DNA of 64,000 bases from Distichodus sexfasciatus (Eukaryota > Chordata > Actinopteri > Characiformes > Distichodontidae): assembly GCA_032718565.1 (NCBI GenBank), contig JAVGVS010000024.1, forward strand, positions 1 to 64,000, read 5' to 3'. The translations under genes and the position numbers were made by a program. The notes beneath the pieces are model-generated. The model ran no database searches, was not told the DNA's origin, and was given only the letters and a program-made list of their open reading frames with translations. Shown here piece by piece: positions 54,524 to 64,000 of this stretch (the stretch's first letter is position 1; each line of letters starts with the position of its first letter).

Positions 54524-55181
54524 ATACAGTAAGGAAAGGAAAAAAAAGTTAAGTTCCGAAAAAGTTTGCATGGAGCGTCAACCAATTTATCCACTTTATC
54601 TGAAGAATGACAACTGGCGCTATCCTCAAAATGGGGGTCAGCGTGCAGCCAATGGCTGTCTTCGAGGGTGGACAGTGATTGACTGCATTATTTCTCGGCC
54701 GAGAATTGTAACGTCCCATTGAACTGGCGTCGGCCGCTGTCATTTCGCAAGTTCTCCACAGGTCAAAGAGAACAGGTTAACGGCAGCCGTGTGGGAGTGA
54801 GGGTTCTAAATTGGATGACAGCACTGAGGTTAGTGTTTATACCAAAAAGTGGGAGTTTTTTCCATTCCCATGACCTGGCTGACTTAATTTGGGCATAGCG
54901 GTCTCTTGGTGCGCAACAAGAGTTGCACAGGTGCAAGTAAATAAATTGCATTTGGATTGTGTGGAGATATGACACGTCTATGTATAAGTCTGTATATACA
55001 GTTATGGTCAAGATTACAGTATTAGCCCCCCTTGGGAAATCAGATAAACCTTGGTTTATTCGTAGGAAATAACATTAGCAAAAGTGTTTATAGTTTATTT
55101 GATTTCAAAAGAACAAAGATAAAATATCCAAAGAGTTTGATTAGAGGGATTTTGTCCAATTTTGCCATTGGACGCGCCAAT
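54524..55181. other. Unique DNA, possible promoter-like stretch
   Basis: 54600-54740 has CAGCCAATGGCTG (a palindromic CCAAT box, either strand), CGGCCGAGAATTG and CCCATTG. It lies upstream of the candidate minus-strand exon, so it could be its promoter, but there is no TATA box, and no CpG-island texture. 54740-55180 is featureless. Confidence 0.2.
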
Positions 55182-55323
55182 TTCAGAGACAGTCTCCCTG
55201 GAGCAACTTGTGGGGTAGGGACCTTGCTCAGGAACCCAATGATGGTAGTACTGGAGATAGGATTTGAACCCACGTCCTCTTGGTCCACAGATGAGCATCC
55301 TAACCACTAGACCATTACCTCCC
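55182..55323 (-). mobile_element. V-SINE-like SINE (family S3)
   Basis: Plus-strand order is body CAGTCTCCCTGGAGCAACTT, ACCTTGCTCAGGAACCCAAT, then the tRNA-like B-box GGATTTGAACCCACG and A-box complement CTAACCACTAGACCATTACC. The 3' tail is missing. Confidence 0.78.
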
Positions 55324-55596
55324 TGATCGAAAGAGGGAGAGTAACAGGGCGATAGGAAGAGAGATGTGTTGAGAGATGTCAATCATGTGAAAAAGACAGT
55401 AAGGCAGTCTGTGTCGGGGATATTAATGAAAAATGTGAACATTTCAGCATTTTTTGCATATTTTTAGATAAAAATGGCATGATCAAAATGTTCTGCCTTA
55501 GTATCTAATGTTGAAGTCAATAATTGCCATCATGACAATAAATCAGCGCTTATTTGAATGCCTATATAAAGACCCAAATGCTATATATATACAGTG

Positions 55597-55602
<6 letters not shown>

Positions 55603-55641
<39 letters not shown>
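55603..55641. repeat. (TA)n microsatellite
   Basis: Uninterrupted TA dinucleotides, preceded by an interrupted TATATATACAGTGTATATA stretch from 55582. Confidence 0.95.
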
Positions 55642-55644
<3 letters not shown>

Positions 55645-56469
55645 AGACATCATGAAGACTGACGCAAAGGCTTGTGGCCATTCTCGTTTTCTGAGAAGTC
55701 GCCTCTTTCGGCAGCTGTGATGCGTTTGTAACAGCGTTATAAAGCTCCGTCGCACGGTGACTCAGACCTGACTCGGCGGAGCGAGCATCCTCGGGCGACT
55801 CGGCAGCCGCTTGCACCAGATAAGGGTCATCTGTCCGGCTTCCACGTGACCAAGGAACCAGCTTGGAGCAAGGGAGGGAGGGAGGGAGGAAGCAAAGAAG
55901 ATGCAGATCTGTCAACTCAAGAGCCTTTTAAAGCCTGGCTGCCTTAAATATATTCAGTAGATCCCGAATTCCGCAAGCTCCCCGGAGCCTCCCTCGGCTC
56001 CTCTAGCCTCCCTGGCATCCTCGAGCGAAGGGGTTAGAGCTGGCGTTCCATGTCACTTTAATAAAGCGCTAGCAGCAGCCTCTGCGGGAGGCTGGCGCGT
56101 CCGTTGTCGGTTTCGGTTAGCATAAGGTCCTAGACGCGAGCTTCGTCTCCATTAAGAGAAGAAAGAAATGGAATTAAGAAAGCGCCGGACGGCCAATTAG
56201 ATCGCTTGGGAAAGTGGCAGGGCGGCAGTCAAAGAGGACAATTTCGATTTTTGCGGGGAGAGAGTAGCATTACCGAATTAGGCTCTTTGGAAGGTGTTTT
56301 TTCACATAAACAAGTGCAGTCCGCACTATTAAGATGGGGCCTCGTTCACCAAGCATGCACCAGTTTTCACAAAGATTCTGACATACACCAATGTTTACTT
56401 ATTTAAAGGTGCCTTCATACCTGTATTTGGTTCTGATTCAGGAAGTGAAATGGTACAAAGAGTAACAAT
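55642..56469. other. CNE-like unique block
   Basis: Includes a (GGGA)n run (55870-55888), a C/T-rich CTCCCCGGAGCCTCCCTCGG stretch, CACTTTAATAAAGCGCTAGC, GGTTAGCATAAGG and CGGCCAATTAGATCG. Non-repetitive, GC-balanced; conservation inferred. The 117-codon minus frame at 55562-55915 includes the (TA)n tract and has no domain. Confidence 0.33.
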
Positions 56470-56685
56470 GGCAGTTGGTGGCCTTAACGGTAGGGAGTTC
56501 GCCCCCTGGTCGCAGGTTCGAATCCAGGGCTGGTAAAGTTAACACTGAGGTACTCATGAGCAAGGTCCCGTCCCCAAGCACTGCTCCCCAGGCGCTTGTT
56601 AGCTGCTCATTGCTTCTTCACGGATGGGTCAAATCCAGTGATCACGTTTGGTTGTGTTCAGAATGACAAATAATCCCTCACTCAA
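56470..56685 (+). mobile_element. SINE family S1 copy
   Basis: Head GGCAGTTGGTGGCCTTAACG, B-box CGCAGGTTCGAATCCAGG, body CTCATGAGCAAGGTCCCGTC and TCACGGATGGGTCAAATCCA, tail CAGAATGACAAATAATCCC. The region with the GTGGTGCACTGTG word is deleted. Confidence 0.9.
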
Positions 56686-56883
56686 TGTTTCAAATGACGT
56701 TGTTTTGATTCGTGTTGCCATGTCAGCCGAAACCGAGCAAAGTCTGACATGCCCTCAAGCATTTGCAAACAGTTTTGTGATTGGTCAGAATTTTGCCAGA
56801 AAATTTCAGGGTTTTTTTAAAATACAAAATAGAGCAACAACACCTGCTAACAGTACTGTCATTTACTGTTATTCTGTGAAAGA

Positions 56884-57090
56884 GTGATTATTTGTCATTG
56901 TGAACAAACCACACCACAGTGTTTGCAACGTGATCAGAAGGTCACAGGTTCGAATCCAGGAGGTACTCTTGAGCAAGGTACCGTCCCAAAGCACTGCTCC
57001 CTGGGCGCTGCCCTTGTTAGCTGCCCACTGCTCCTTCACGGAAGGGTCAAATGCAGAGGTCACATTTTGTTTGTGGTGCACTTTGTGCAT
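56884..57090 (+). mobile_element. SINE family S1, chimeric: inverted tail joined to plus copy
   Basis: The first ~36 bp (GTGATTATTTGTCATTGTGA) are the family tail in reverse orientation. From about 56927 a plus copy follows (GTGATCAGAAGGTCACAGGT, GGTACCGTCCCAAAGCACTG, TTCACGGAAGGGTCAAATGC). The plus copy lacks its A-box. This is a rearranged or template-switched SINE. Confidence 0.82.
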
Positions 57091-57699
57091 AGTTTCCTTT
57101 GCCAAATCGCCAATTTTAGACGGATCGCTACGCTTTCCGGCCTATACCAAGGTGCACCCCATTACTACTACTCTTGAAAATTTCAGCTTTCTTCTGAAAC
57201 AGAGCAATTACAATCAGGTTCCATAGCACTTTGTGCTTGGACCCCCTAAGAAACAGGATTTACAATACAAAAATATCTTCTGAAAGTTCTGTTCATTTAT
57301 ACAGTCACTATTTGATTCTTGCCAGCAATGCAATTACCATGATTTACTGCATCAATATGCATATTTTTGGAGATCCACTAATATCTATTACACTATTGGA
57401 AAATCTTAGCTTTCTTAAGAACAAATTTAAGAAAAAACTTGGGTTAATGAGGCCTAAGTCAGCATTATCGAGCCCCGTCTCGCATCTCCAGTCATGATGA
57501 CAAGGGCAGGACTTCTTCTCCTTCTTTTCCTCGCTCCCTGCAAGACCAAACTGGATTTTCTCCTTTATCCTTTTTTTGCTGCAATGCCGAACCTTCGTTC
57601 ACAGTTGAGGCGTACGAAACTCACGTGCCTATAGAGTCAAACCTGATCTTGCAGCCCAGTTTCCAAGCCTGTGAGACACACATTTGCAGCCCTAAGCAT

Positions 57700-57700
<1 letters not shown>
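57091..57700. other. Unique DNA, no gene seen
   Basis: AT-rich to mixed. The 88-codon frame at 57231-57497 has no domain. Confidence 0.45.

Positions 57701-57733
<33 letters not shown>
57701..57733. repeat. (CT)n microsatellite
   Basis: Uninterrupted CT dinucleotides followed by CTCTCTTTCTCTC. Confidence 0.95.
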
Positions 57734-57736
<3 letters not shown>

Positions 57737-58570
57737 TGTTCTCTCTCTTTCTCTCGCTCCCGTTTTAACATACACTCACACACACCTAAGGCTCTCCTGT
57801 CTGCAGTATGTCTCAGCACATGTGCCCTTATTCCGTGTCGGAAGGCGAAGGCCAGAGCTATGCGGCATCGTTACGCAATGACACCTGGGAAAACGGAGCA
57901 ATCCATTTTTCATGGCGGTGGGGGCATGAGAGGAGAGGCGGATGGCAGGTGGCAGGGTGGAGGAGGTTGTGATGGTGTCTTGGTAATTAATCGAAATGAA
58001 TCGAAACCGACATTCAAAACCTCTAACTGACGTTATTTTACACATGTTGGTTCTGTTGATTATTTGTTAAAATTCTGTTAATACTTTCTCAAGTGTGTGT
58101 TCACGTTCTGCCCCCTCTGTCCAGATTGTCGTGTTTCCTTAGGTTATTTGAAAATGACAATAATCAGTCCTTAATCGTAACCAAGGTAAGATATTTCATT
58201 AATTGTAATATTAATTTGAGATCATATTGTCCAGCCCTAATCTGTGAGATTTACACTCAACTCCAAGGTTTCCGAGCTCGAAATAGCTTCTGAACTCCAT
58301 TTTGGGCAACTGTTTTCTAGCAGGACAACCTCGTATGCGCCCTCTTAGTTGTCCTTGCTGGCAAGACAGTTTAATGAGATGTAATATAGCAGCAAAGAGC
58401 TTTCTTTGCCTCATGAGACCTGGAGGTGTTCCCGAGCTTGTACGTCGACGGAAATGATTTAGAGAAAATTGTAAAAATGGAGGTTTTACTAGAAAATGGA
58501 ATACACAAGAAGACAAGTTTACACCTAAACATCTTTTAAGGTGTGTGAAGAAAATGTGCACCAATGCAGT
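57734..58570. other. Unique DNA; possible hAT end at 58140-58245
   Basis: AATATTAATTTGAGATCATA then TTGTCCAGCCCTAA resembles the right end of the GGGCTGGACRATAT-type fish hAT MITE whose left form (TGCTGGGTGATATGACCTCA) is at 60950. A GT/GG-rich stretch runs at 57915-57985. No gene. Confidence 0.35.
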
Positions 58571-58571
58571 G

Positions 58572-58592
58572 TTTTTTTTTTTTTTTTTTTTT
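58572..58592. repeat. Poly(T) tract
   Basis: Twenty-one T residues. No retroposed sequence was recognised on its minus-strand 5' side. Confidence 0.9.
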
Positions 58593-60000
58593 AATTTAGT
58601 TTAAGAAAGTTAAATAGTTTTCAATCACTGGATTTTAGAACATGCTGGTGTCAGGTAGATAACCACCAGAAGAGACTGATCAGGTAGATGGAAAACCTCC
58701 AGGACACCGGACCTCCAGGACCGAAGTTGCCAACTCCTGCTTTAAAGGGATCATCTGTAACTTCACCTGTTCATCCTCTTCTTTTACATCAACTTGTATG
58801 ACTAAAGCTGTCAGTTTAATCCTCGCTCCCGCATCCCGTTTCATCGTTCCTGCACCTACGCTTGCTGACATTACAAGTAATTTAACTGTTAATCCCCAAC
58901 AAGTATGAACTATTAAATGTAAACTAGTAACATTTTATGTTCAGGCAAAATTTTTCTTTAAAAAACTACTGTTAAGGAATCATTTTACTAAAATACTTAA
59001 ATGTGAGAATTTTATTTCCCACAAGGCCGTGTTCACTATTTTAATACTGGTGCGGCGGGACCATGCTGTTAAAGTGATCTTTAAAAGGTCAGCAGCAGTT
59101 GGGCTACTTAGCGGCACCTTTTTTGTCACTTCGAATAACGTCGCGCGCCGAGCAAAATCGCTCTTCTGAACTTCGGTGCTTTTTGCAAAATTTCAGAACC
59201 GACTTGCCAGGATGGGATAATTGGAGTAGTGCTGTTTTTTTCCGCCCCCGACGATCCTCAGTAAGCCATTTTGGTCTGACCTGAATAAATCTGGTTGGGA
59301 TCAAAGTAGCCCGAGCTTCAACTGCACAGCCGCTACAATGGAATCGCGGCCGAGGCCCCGAACAATGGAGCGGCTCCTTTCATCTATATATAGTTAGCCA
59401 ATTTCCCGTACGATTTTCAGGCTCCCGAGGAGTAAAAGTTTGTCACAGGTTTTTCTCTCTCCAAAAAAAATTAAAAAATAAATAAATCAAGACAGAGCGA
59501 GGGGTGAGACGCCGGGATAGATGAGCGGACCTTTCGCTGAGAGACCGCGCTGTTTTGGCATGTTGATGGAGCACAGGAGAGGAGAGAGGTCGCAGAACAA
59601 ATGTGCCATCTGCAAAGCTGTAATTGAGAAAGAGAGAGAGCGAGGGAGAGAGTTGTGATTATGAGGAAGGTTGGATGTAAGGAATGTAACATTATTATTA
59701 TGCCACATCTGAGCTCAGAAAGGTCAAGGGTTAAATTGTTATCACTTTCCTTCCTGGTCTCTTTTAAATTTTGGAAGTTTTCTGAAAGTCCAAATGTGAA
59801 TAATTACATTAATTAAGACTGGTTCTTACTTCAGAACTCTTCATCCTTATTTTTTAATCCCAATTCTCAGTCGGACTGAGTCGGTCCTAGTCTGCAGATT
59901 TGGAAGAGAAAATTGGCCCAGAAAGTGATGGAGTGTAAAAGGGATACAAGCTCTAGTTTTGACCTCAAAAGTTATACTTTACTGTCTGCATTGACATTAG
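58593..60000. other. CNE-like unique block (59030-59700)
   Basis: Contains CCATTTTGGTCTGACCTGAA, ATGGAATCGCGGCC, AAGCTGTAATTGAGAAAGAG and a short purine run. Antiparallel frames at 59099-59304 are chance. 58593-59030 is plain AT-rich DNA. Confidence 0.33.
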
Positions 60001-60150
60001 GGGGAATTCCCAGTCGAGGATTAAGCCTAGTCCAAGAGTCTGCAAACTGTGGCTCTTAATCCCTCTTAATTTGGAGGTCAAGGTGATCTTGAACTTAAAA
60101 TGAACTTAGTCCAAGACTAGGCTTAATCCATGAGCAAGAAATCAGCCCTA
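60001..60150. repeat. Fold-back MITE (family C), single copy
   Basis: GAGGATTAAGCCTAGTCCAA (60016 on) and the inverted CTTAGTCCAAGACTAGGCTT (60106 on) form a long stem. The ends GGGGAATTCCC and ATCAGCCCT resemble the edges of the tandem pair at 16.8-17.0 kb. Confidence 0.78.
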
Positions 60151-60178
60151 GATGTTGAACTAACGCTAATATGGGGAA

Positions 60179-60330
60179 GTTTGGTAGCGTAGCGGTTAGG
60201 GAGGGTCACTTGTTTACTCATGTGCAGCATACTGTCCCCAAGCACTGCTGCCCGGGGTTCTGCCCACTGCACCTTCCCAGATGGGTCACATTTGGTTCTG
60301 GTGTACTGTGTCCCGTGCTGTGCTCACAAG
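60179..60330 (+). mobile_element. SINE family S1 copy, internally deleted
   Basis: Head GTTTGGTAGCGTAGCGGTTA, then ACTGTCCCCAAGCACTGCTG, AGATGGGTCACATTTGGTTC and GTGCTGTGCTCACAAGG. The B-box region is deleted. The following ~80 bp (GGCTCCCGGTTGGGATTCAG) resemble the tail of the S2 family and may be a fragment of it. Confidence 0.75.
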
Positions 60331-60952
60331 GTTAGTCTCTCTGGAGTCTTCTGCATTTCCCCGTTCGGTATAGGCTCCCGGTTGGGATTCAGTGATCCCA
60401 ATGTATGAATGGACACTTATCGTCCCAAGTGGATGCTGTACGTAAAAGTACAGATGTCTCATAACAAAAATGTACTACAGCTTTGTCAAACATTTTTTAC
60501 AAACGCGCTTGTGTTTTAAGGGGTTAAACTGCTGCATCAACATTTTCTGCGAGGTAATTTCAGTTTAATTTGCCAGCCTTGATCGGAATGCCGGTTCAAA
60601 AAAAAAAATATATATATATATATGAGAAAGCGAGTTGAAATAAAAGCAATCCTCGGCCGTGACATTTAGAAAAGACACAAGGCGAGGAATGCTAAAAGTC
60701 CCTGCGTTGCTATTACTATCATTCATCAGAGAGACAGATAATCATTCGCTGCTCAAACTCTATGGCAGGTCCTCGCTGCCACAAAAACGGCTCAATATTG
60801 AAAAAGCTCTTAAGTAATCTTGCTATGAACCTCTCCACCTCTCGCCCACAGCTGGCCTGCTTAAGACAGCCCAGGGAAGGAGAAAAGGGGGCACAGAAGG
60901 AGGAAGAGGAGGAGGAGGGCAGGAGTGTAACTCAGCGGTACTCTAATTATTG
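60331..60952. other. CNE-like unique block (60480-60900)
   Basis: Contains TAATTTCAGTTTAATTTGCC and AGACAGATAATCATTCGCTG, an A-run plus (TA)n at 60598-60622 and a GGA-rich run at 60898-60918. No domain in the 67-codon frame. Confidence 0.3.
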
Positions 60953-61648
60953 CTGGGTGATATGACCTCAAATCAATATCACGATTAACTCCATATATCA
61001 CAATTACAATTAATTAACCATTATTTTGTTTTGGGCATTGTATTCCACTGACAAGGTGTGTTATGTAAATAGGCTCAACTATTAAAGCGAACAGACTTTT
61101 TACTAAGGAATATTTATGAGCTTAAATTAACAGAAGGAAATAATTGGTGACTGGATGAGGCAGAGTCATGTGACAACACACATAAGGGCACTAAGTGCTA
61201 AGCGCCTTCAGTGGAAGAGGGAGACGTTGTTTTGTTTTGAAGTTGAAATCCGTTGAAAAACAGTGCTGCACTGATCAATGTCACTTGTCTCTTGCTAGCC
61301 AAGCAAAATTGAGGAAGGGGAGGGGCATACACTGTCAAGAACTCACTACAAATGGCGGCGTATCTGGAGCAGCTGGAGAAGATTTCATGCACCTGAGCTC
61401 GTCTCGAAGACGTGAGAATCTACTTCAAACGCTGACGCTAATGCTAAGACACGATTGCTCTCCATCTTGTCGGCTAAACCAGCGGTCTCAAAGAAACCCG
61501 TTGACATAGGAACAAACACGGAAGTGCCCGATGGCACTTTCTGTAACTTAGCAACGACGAACTCTGAGAGAAAGTGCAGAGAAAGCGCTCTGGAAGAGAG
61601 GTTTTGAGCGCTCTCAGCACCAAAAACACGTTCGGTGGACACAGGCCC
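60953..61648. repeat. Composite of DNA-element fragments
   Basis: It starts with TGCTGGGTGATATGACCTCA, a hAT-MITE-like end, and finishes with CGTTCGGTGGACACAGGCCC, the exact complement of the start at 42074. 61374-61484 matches the interior of the 42-kb fragment (CTGGAGAAGATTTCATGCAC, GACGCTAATGCTAAGA). The join between the two elements is not resolved. Confidence 0.6.
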
Positions 61649-62230
61649 TAAAGTATTGAGATTTTCAAAAATATCGGACATAAGTGACGTGAGAAATATT
61701 ACGCTGTTTTGATTCATTTTAATTTAATTGGCCAATTCTAATTCTAACTTCCTTCCCTTCTGGGAGGTACCGAAAGACGAGCAGATGGGAAGACGAGCGC
61801 TGAGCTAAAAGCCATCTCTCATGGCTATGCGCAGATGCAGAGAGACTACATCCAACAGGGAGGGTGGGGGCTCAGCGTAATTGGGTGACTCTGATGATGG
61901 AGGTGAGCATTATTCATGGAGGAGAGGGACGGAAGATCATTCAGCCAAATTGGGAGCTTAAGTGCGCCTTGTGTTCTTACAGATTCAGGCAATTTTGGAT
62001 TTTTTGGAAGTGTGGATTTAAAAAGGAAATGCATGTAAATGGTGAACTGCTTTCTATACTCTGTTATGGTCAAAAATACTGTTATGATGTTCCGTTTTCT
62101 AAATCGATACAGTTTACTGACCATCAATCTTCCTAATTGACAGGGGAGTGAATAAGGATGCTCATTATAATGGAATTAATCAGTGAATACCAAACTATCA
62201 ACAAAAAAATCCTTAACAAGTTTGTTAACA
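61649..62230. other. Unique DNA, partly CNE-like (61780-61960)
   Basis: CAGCGTAATTGGGTGACTCT and GGTGAGCATTATTCATGGAG suggest non-coding conservation. Antiparallel frames (61846-62136) have no domain. Confidence 0.3.
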
Positions 62231-62427
62231 AGCAGTTGGTGGCATAAGGTAGTCATGAAAAAGGTACCGTCCCCAAGCATTGCTCCCCAGGGGCTGCCCA
62301 TATCAGCTGCCCACTGCTCCTACACGGATGGGTCAAATGCAGAGGTGACATTTGGTTATGGTGCACTGTGTGCTGTGCTGTGGTGTGTTTACAATGACAA
62401 ATATTTGCTCACTTTCACTTTCATTTT
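62231..62427 (+). mobile_element. SINE family S1 copy, B-box deleted
   Basis: Head AGCAGTTGGTGGCATAAGGT runs directly into AAGGTACCGTCCCCAAGC, so the tRNA B-box segment is lost. Body CACGGATGGGTCAAATGCAG and the tail TTTACAATGACAAATATTTG, TCACTTTCACTTTCA are intact. Confidence 0.88.
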
Positions 62428-62463
62428 TTTTTGTCTTCAATATGTCTTGCAACAATAAAAATA

Positions 62464-63009
62464 CAGTACTGTGCAAAAGTTTTAGGCAGGTGTGAAAAAA
62501 TGCTGTAAACAAAGAATGCTTTCAGAAATATAAATAATGATTGTTTATTTTTATCAATTTACAAAATGCAAAGTGAGCGAATAAAAGAAAAATCTAAATC
62601 AAATCAATATTTGGTGTTACTACCTTTTGCCTTCAAACCAGCATCAATTCTTATAGGTACACTTGCACAAAGTCAGGGGTTTTGTAGGATTATAGTCATT
62701 ACATTATTTTGTAGTCATGATATTATTTTGTAGGATTATAGGATTATAGATCTGTGGTTAGTTCTCCAAGATGTTTGGAACAATCTACCAGCCGAGTTCC
62801 TTCAAAGTGCAAGTGAACCTAGAAGAACTGATGCTGTTTTGAAGGCAAAGGGTGGTCACACCAAATATTGATTTGATTTAGATTTCTCTTTTGTTCATTC
62901 ACTGCATTTTGTTGATTGATGAAAATAAATGATTAACACTTCCATTTTTGAAAGCATTCTTTGTTTACAGCATTTTTTCACACCTGCCTAAAGCTTTTGC
63001 ACAGTACTG
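62464..63009 (+). mobile_element. Tc1-like transposon, internally deleted (546 bp)
   Basis: Long inverted repeats of about 165 bp start CAGTACTGTGCAAAAGTTTT, with the complement at the right end. TA precedes the left end (62462-62463); the right flank is CA. Between them remain a short AT-rich piece with TTTTGTAGGATTATA repeats (62680-62750) and the transposase C-terminus. Confidence 0.93.
62761..62871 (+). pseudogene. Tc1 transposase C-terminal remnant (second family)
   Basis: An open stretch of 36 codons plus stop reads VLQDVWNNLPAEFLQ and ends LKAKGGHTKY, the usual C-terminus of the Tc1 group with CAGTACTGTGCAAAAG ends. The catalytic region is absent. This family differs from the one at 29.9 kb, whose end reads ESKI. 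Confidence 0.92.
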
Positions 63010-64000
63010 CACATTTAGAAAAAAAAAATCTTATAATGAACAATGCTGAATTTGTAAAGAATAAATCATTCTAGCACCAGAGCACCATTTCAGTTTATCC
63101 CAAAAATTCTGCTTTAATTACATTACATCAAACAGGCTTCTCTCATAAATTAGTAATGAAAAGGTAAACAAAAAATGTGAATTTTTCACGATGCTAAAAG
63201 AATAAACTGTCCATTCGTAATTGAAACCCAATATTGCAGTTTTCAGCAGATGGTTATGAAAAATTCCACGATACACTGTAGACCGTCCATGTCCACATCT
63301 GTGCAAAGCTTGCAAGACCATGTCTGTACAAACATCCCCTCCTGTCGCTGAGCTACATCGTCTAAGGTGGGTATTTTCAGCACTTTGCAGCCACCTGCTG
63401 CGCTGTCAACTGTTTAAATTGTTCAGAAGGACGGTCATTTTATTCCCGGTGGGCCAAATCCTTTTTGAGACGCTAAAATGACAGGGCTGAGAAAAAAGCT
63501 CACACATCACACAAGCGAGCTTTCACCAGCCAAAAACCAGTATGGCAGACAGAAGGCTATGTCAATAGTGATTAACTGGCACTTATCTTTCTGACACCAG
63601 ATCATAAAAATAGAAACTTTTCAGTCCTTACAAAGAACAACATCCTTCCGCTCTGTAGCTCTCCGGCACAAAACCGTCTCTTTGTTTACATTCAACTCAC
63701 AGTCTATCAGAAATTTCGGTTCGATGACCCACCTGCACATGGGCTACAATCTATGATCGAGAATATTTGAAATGTTCATCCCTACGTCTAGTGGTGACAC
63801 AAGTTAGCCAACCATGGCTAAATCTTACCTGTTCAGAAGAAAATTAGCCACTTCAGTGTCTGTCTTCAATTTCTTCTCTGCTTTCAGCCATCTCCACCTT
63901 TCACACTCATCTCCTATGCTGATCCTCGTTCTGTTTCTGCTTTGGTCAAGACATTTTTGAGAGTCATATTGGTTTTAGTAACGTCAGACATTTGTAATCC
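63010..64000. other. Unique DNA, no gene seen
   Basis: Mixed sequence, mildly CNE-like at 63420-63600. The 67-codon minus-strand frame at 63118-63321 has no domain. The window ends without a recognised feature. Confidence 0.4.

Noticed and set aside
24698..62427. tRNA genes at the SINE heads
   Set aside because: The A- and B-box-like words are followed by SINE bodies and do not form a full cloverleaf with acceptor stem.
1..64000. CRISPR arrays, bacterial operons, phage or integron structures
   Set aside because: No regularly spaced identical repeats, no ribosome-binding-site/ORF organisation; all repeats are eukaryotic transposons or simple repeats.
1..64000. LTR retrotransposon or endogenous retrovirus
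   Set aside because: No paired long direct repeats with TG...CA ends, primer-binding site or reverse-transcriptase motif were seen.

Overview
The window reads as non-coding chromosomal DNA from a ray-finned fish, most likely a teleost. The grounds are three tRNA-derived SINE families (one DANA/Mermaid-like, one ending in the V-SINE/L2-type tail common in fish), Tc1-like and pogo/Tigger-like DNA transposon relics, several hAT-type non-autonomous elements, and abundant (CA)n, (GA)n and (TA)n microsatellites. The species cannot be named from sequence alone. I could identify no functional protein-coding gene, rRNA, tRNA, snRNA or CRISPR array. The window behaves like a gene desert or a very large intron.

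Layout. 1-5 kb: AT-rich unique DNA with short simple repeats and a pair of CACGTG boxes. 5-11.6 kb: unique blocks alternating with a SINE, a possible LINE 3' tail, and the first two of three copies of a ~0.6 kb inverted-terminal-repeat MITE. 12-16 kb: a decayed GCTAGC-rich minisatellite, a possible PIF/Harbinger-type element and a hAT-like element carrying a nested SINE. 16.8-30.5 kb: fold-back repeats, the third MITE copy, two copies of another short element, several SINEs, and a Tc1 element that kept only its terminal repeats and the transposase C-terminus. 31.6-41 kb: the densest repeat block, with two structures flanked by near-matching 8-bp target duplications, two more relics of one of those families, a large (TTA)n/(TAA)n palindrome and a pogo/Tigger relic. 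42-51 kb: SINEs (one with a perfect 12-bp target duplication), a ~0.8 kb purine-only satellite with higher-order structure, and a 1,150-bp element flanked by TTAA. 51-64 kb: a fourth relic of the 33-kb family, one candidate spliced exon of unknown identity at ~54.1-54.5 kb (minus strand), more SINEs, a second fold-back repeat and a second Tc1 relic.

Between the repeats lie GC-balanced, non-repetitive blocks rich in AATTA/TAAT homeodomain cores, GATA and CAAT motifs, and at least four POU octamers (ATGCAAAT). They look like conserved non-coding elements of the kind that surround developmental regulators. That is an inference from texture; no comparison could be run. Open reading frames in the window are mostly chance, or translate SINEs and simple repeats. 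The only recognisable protein remains are three transposase C-termini.
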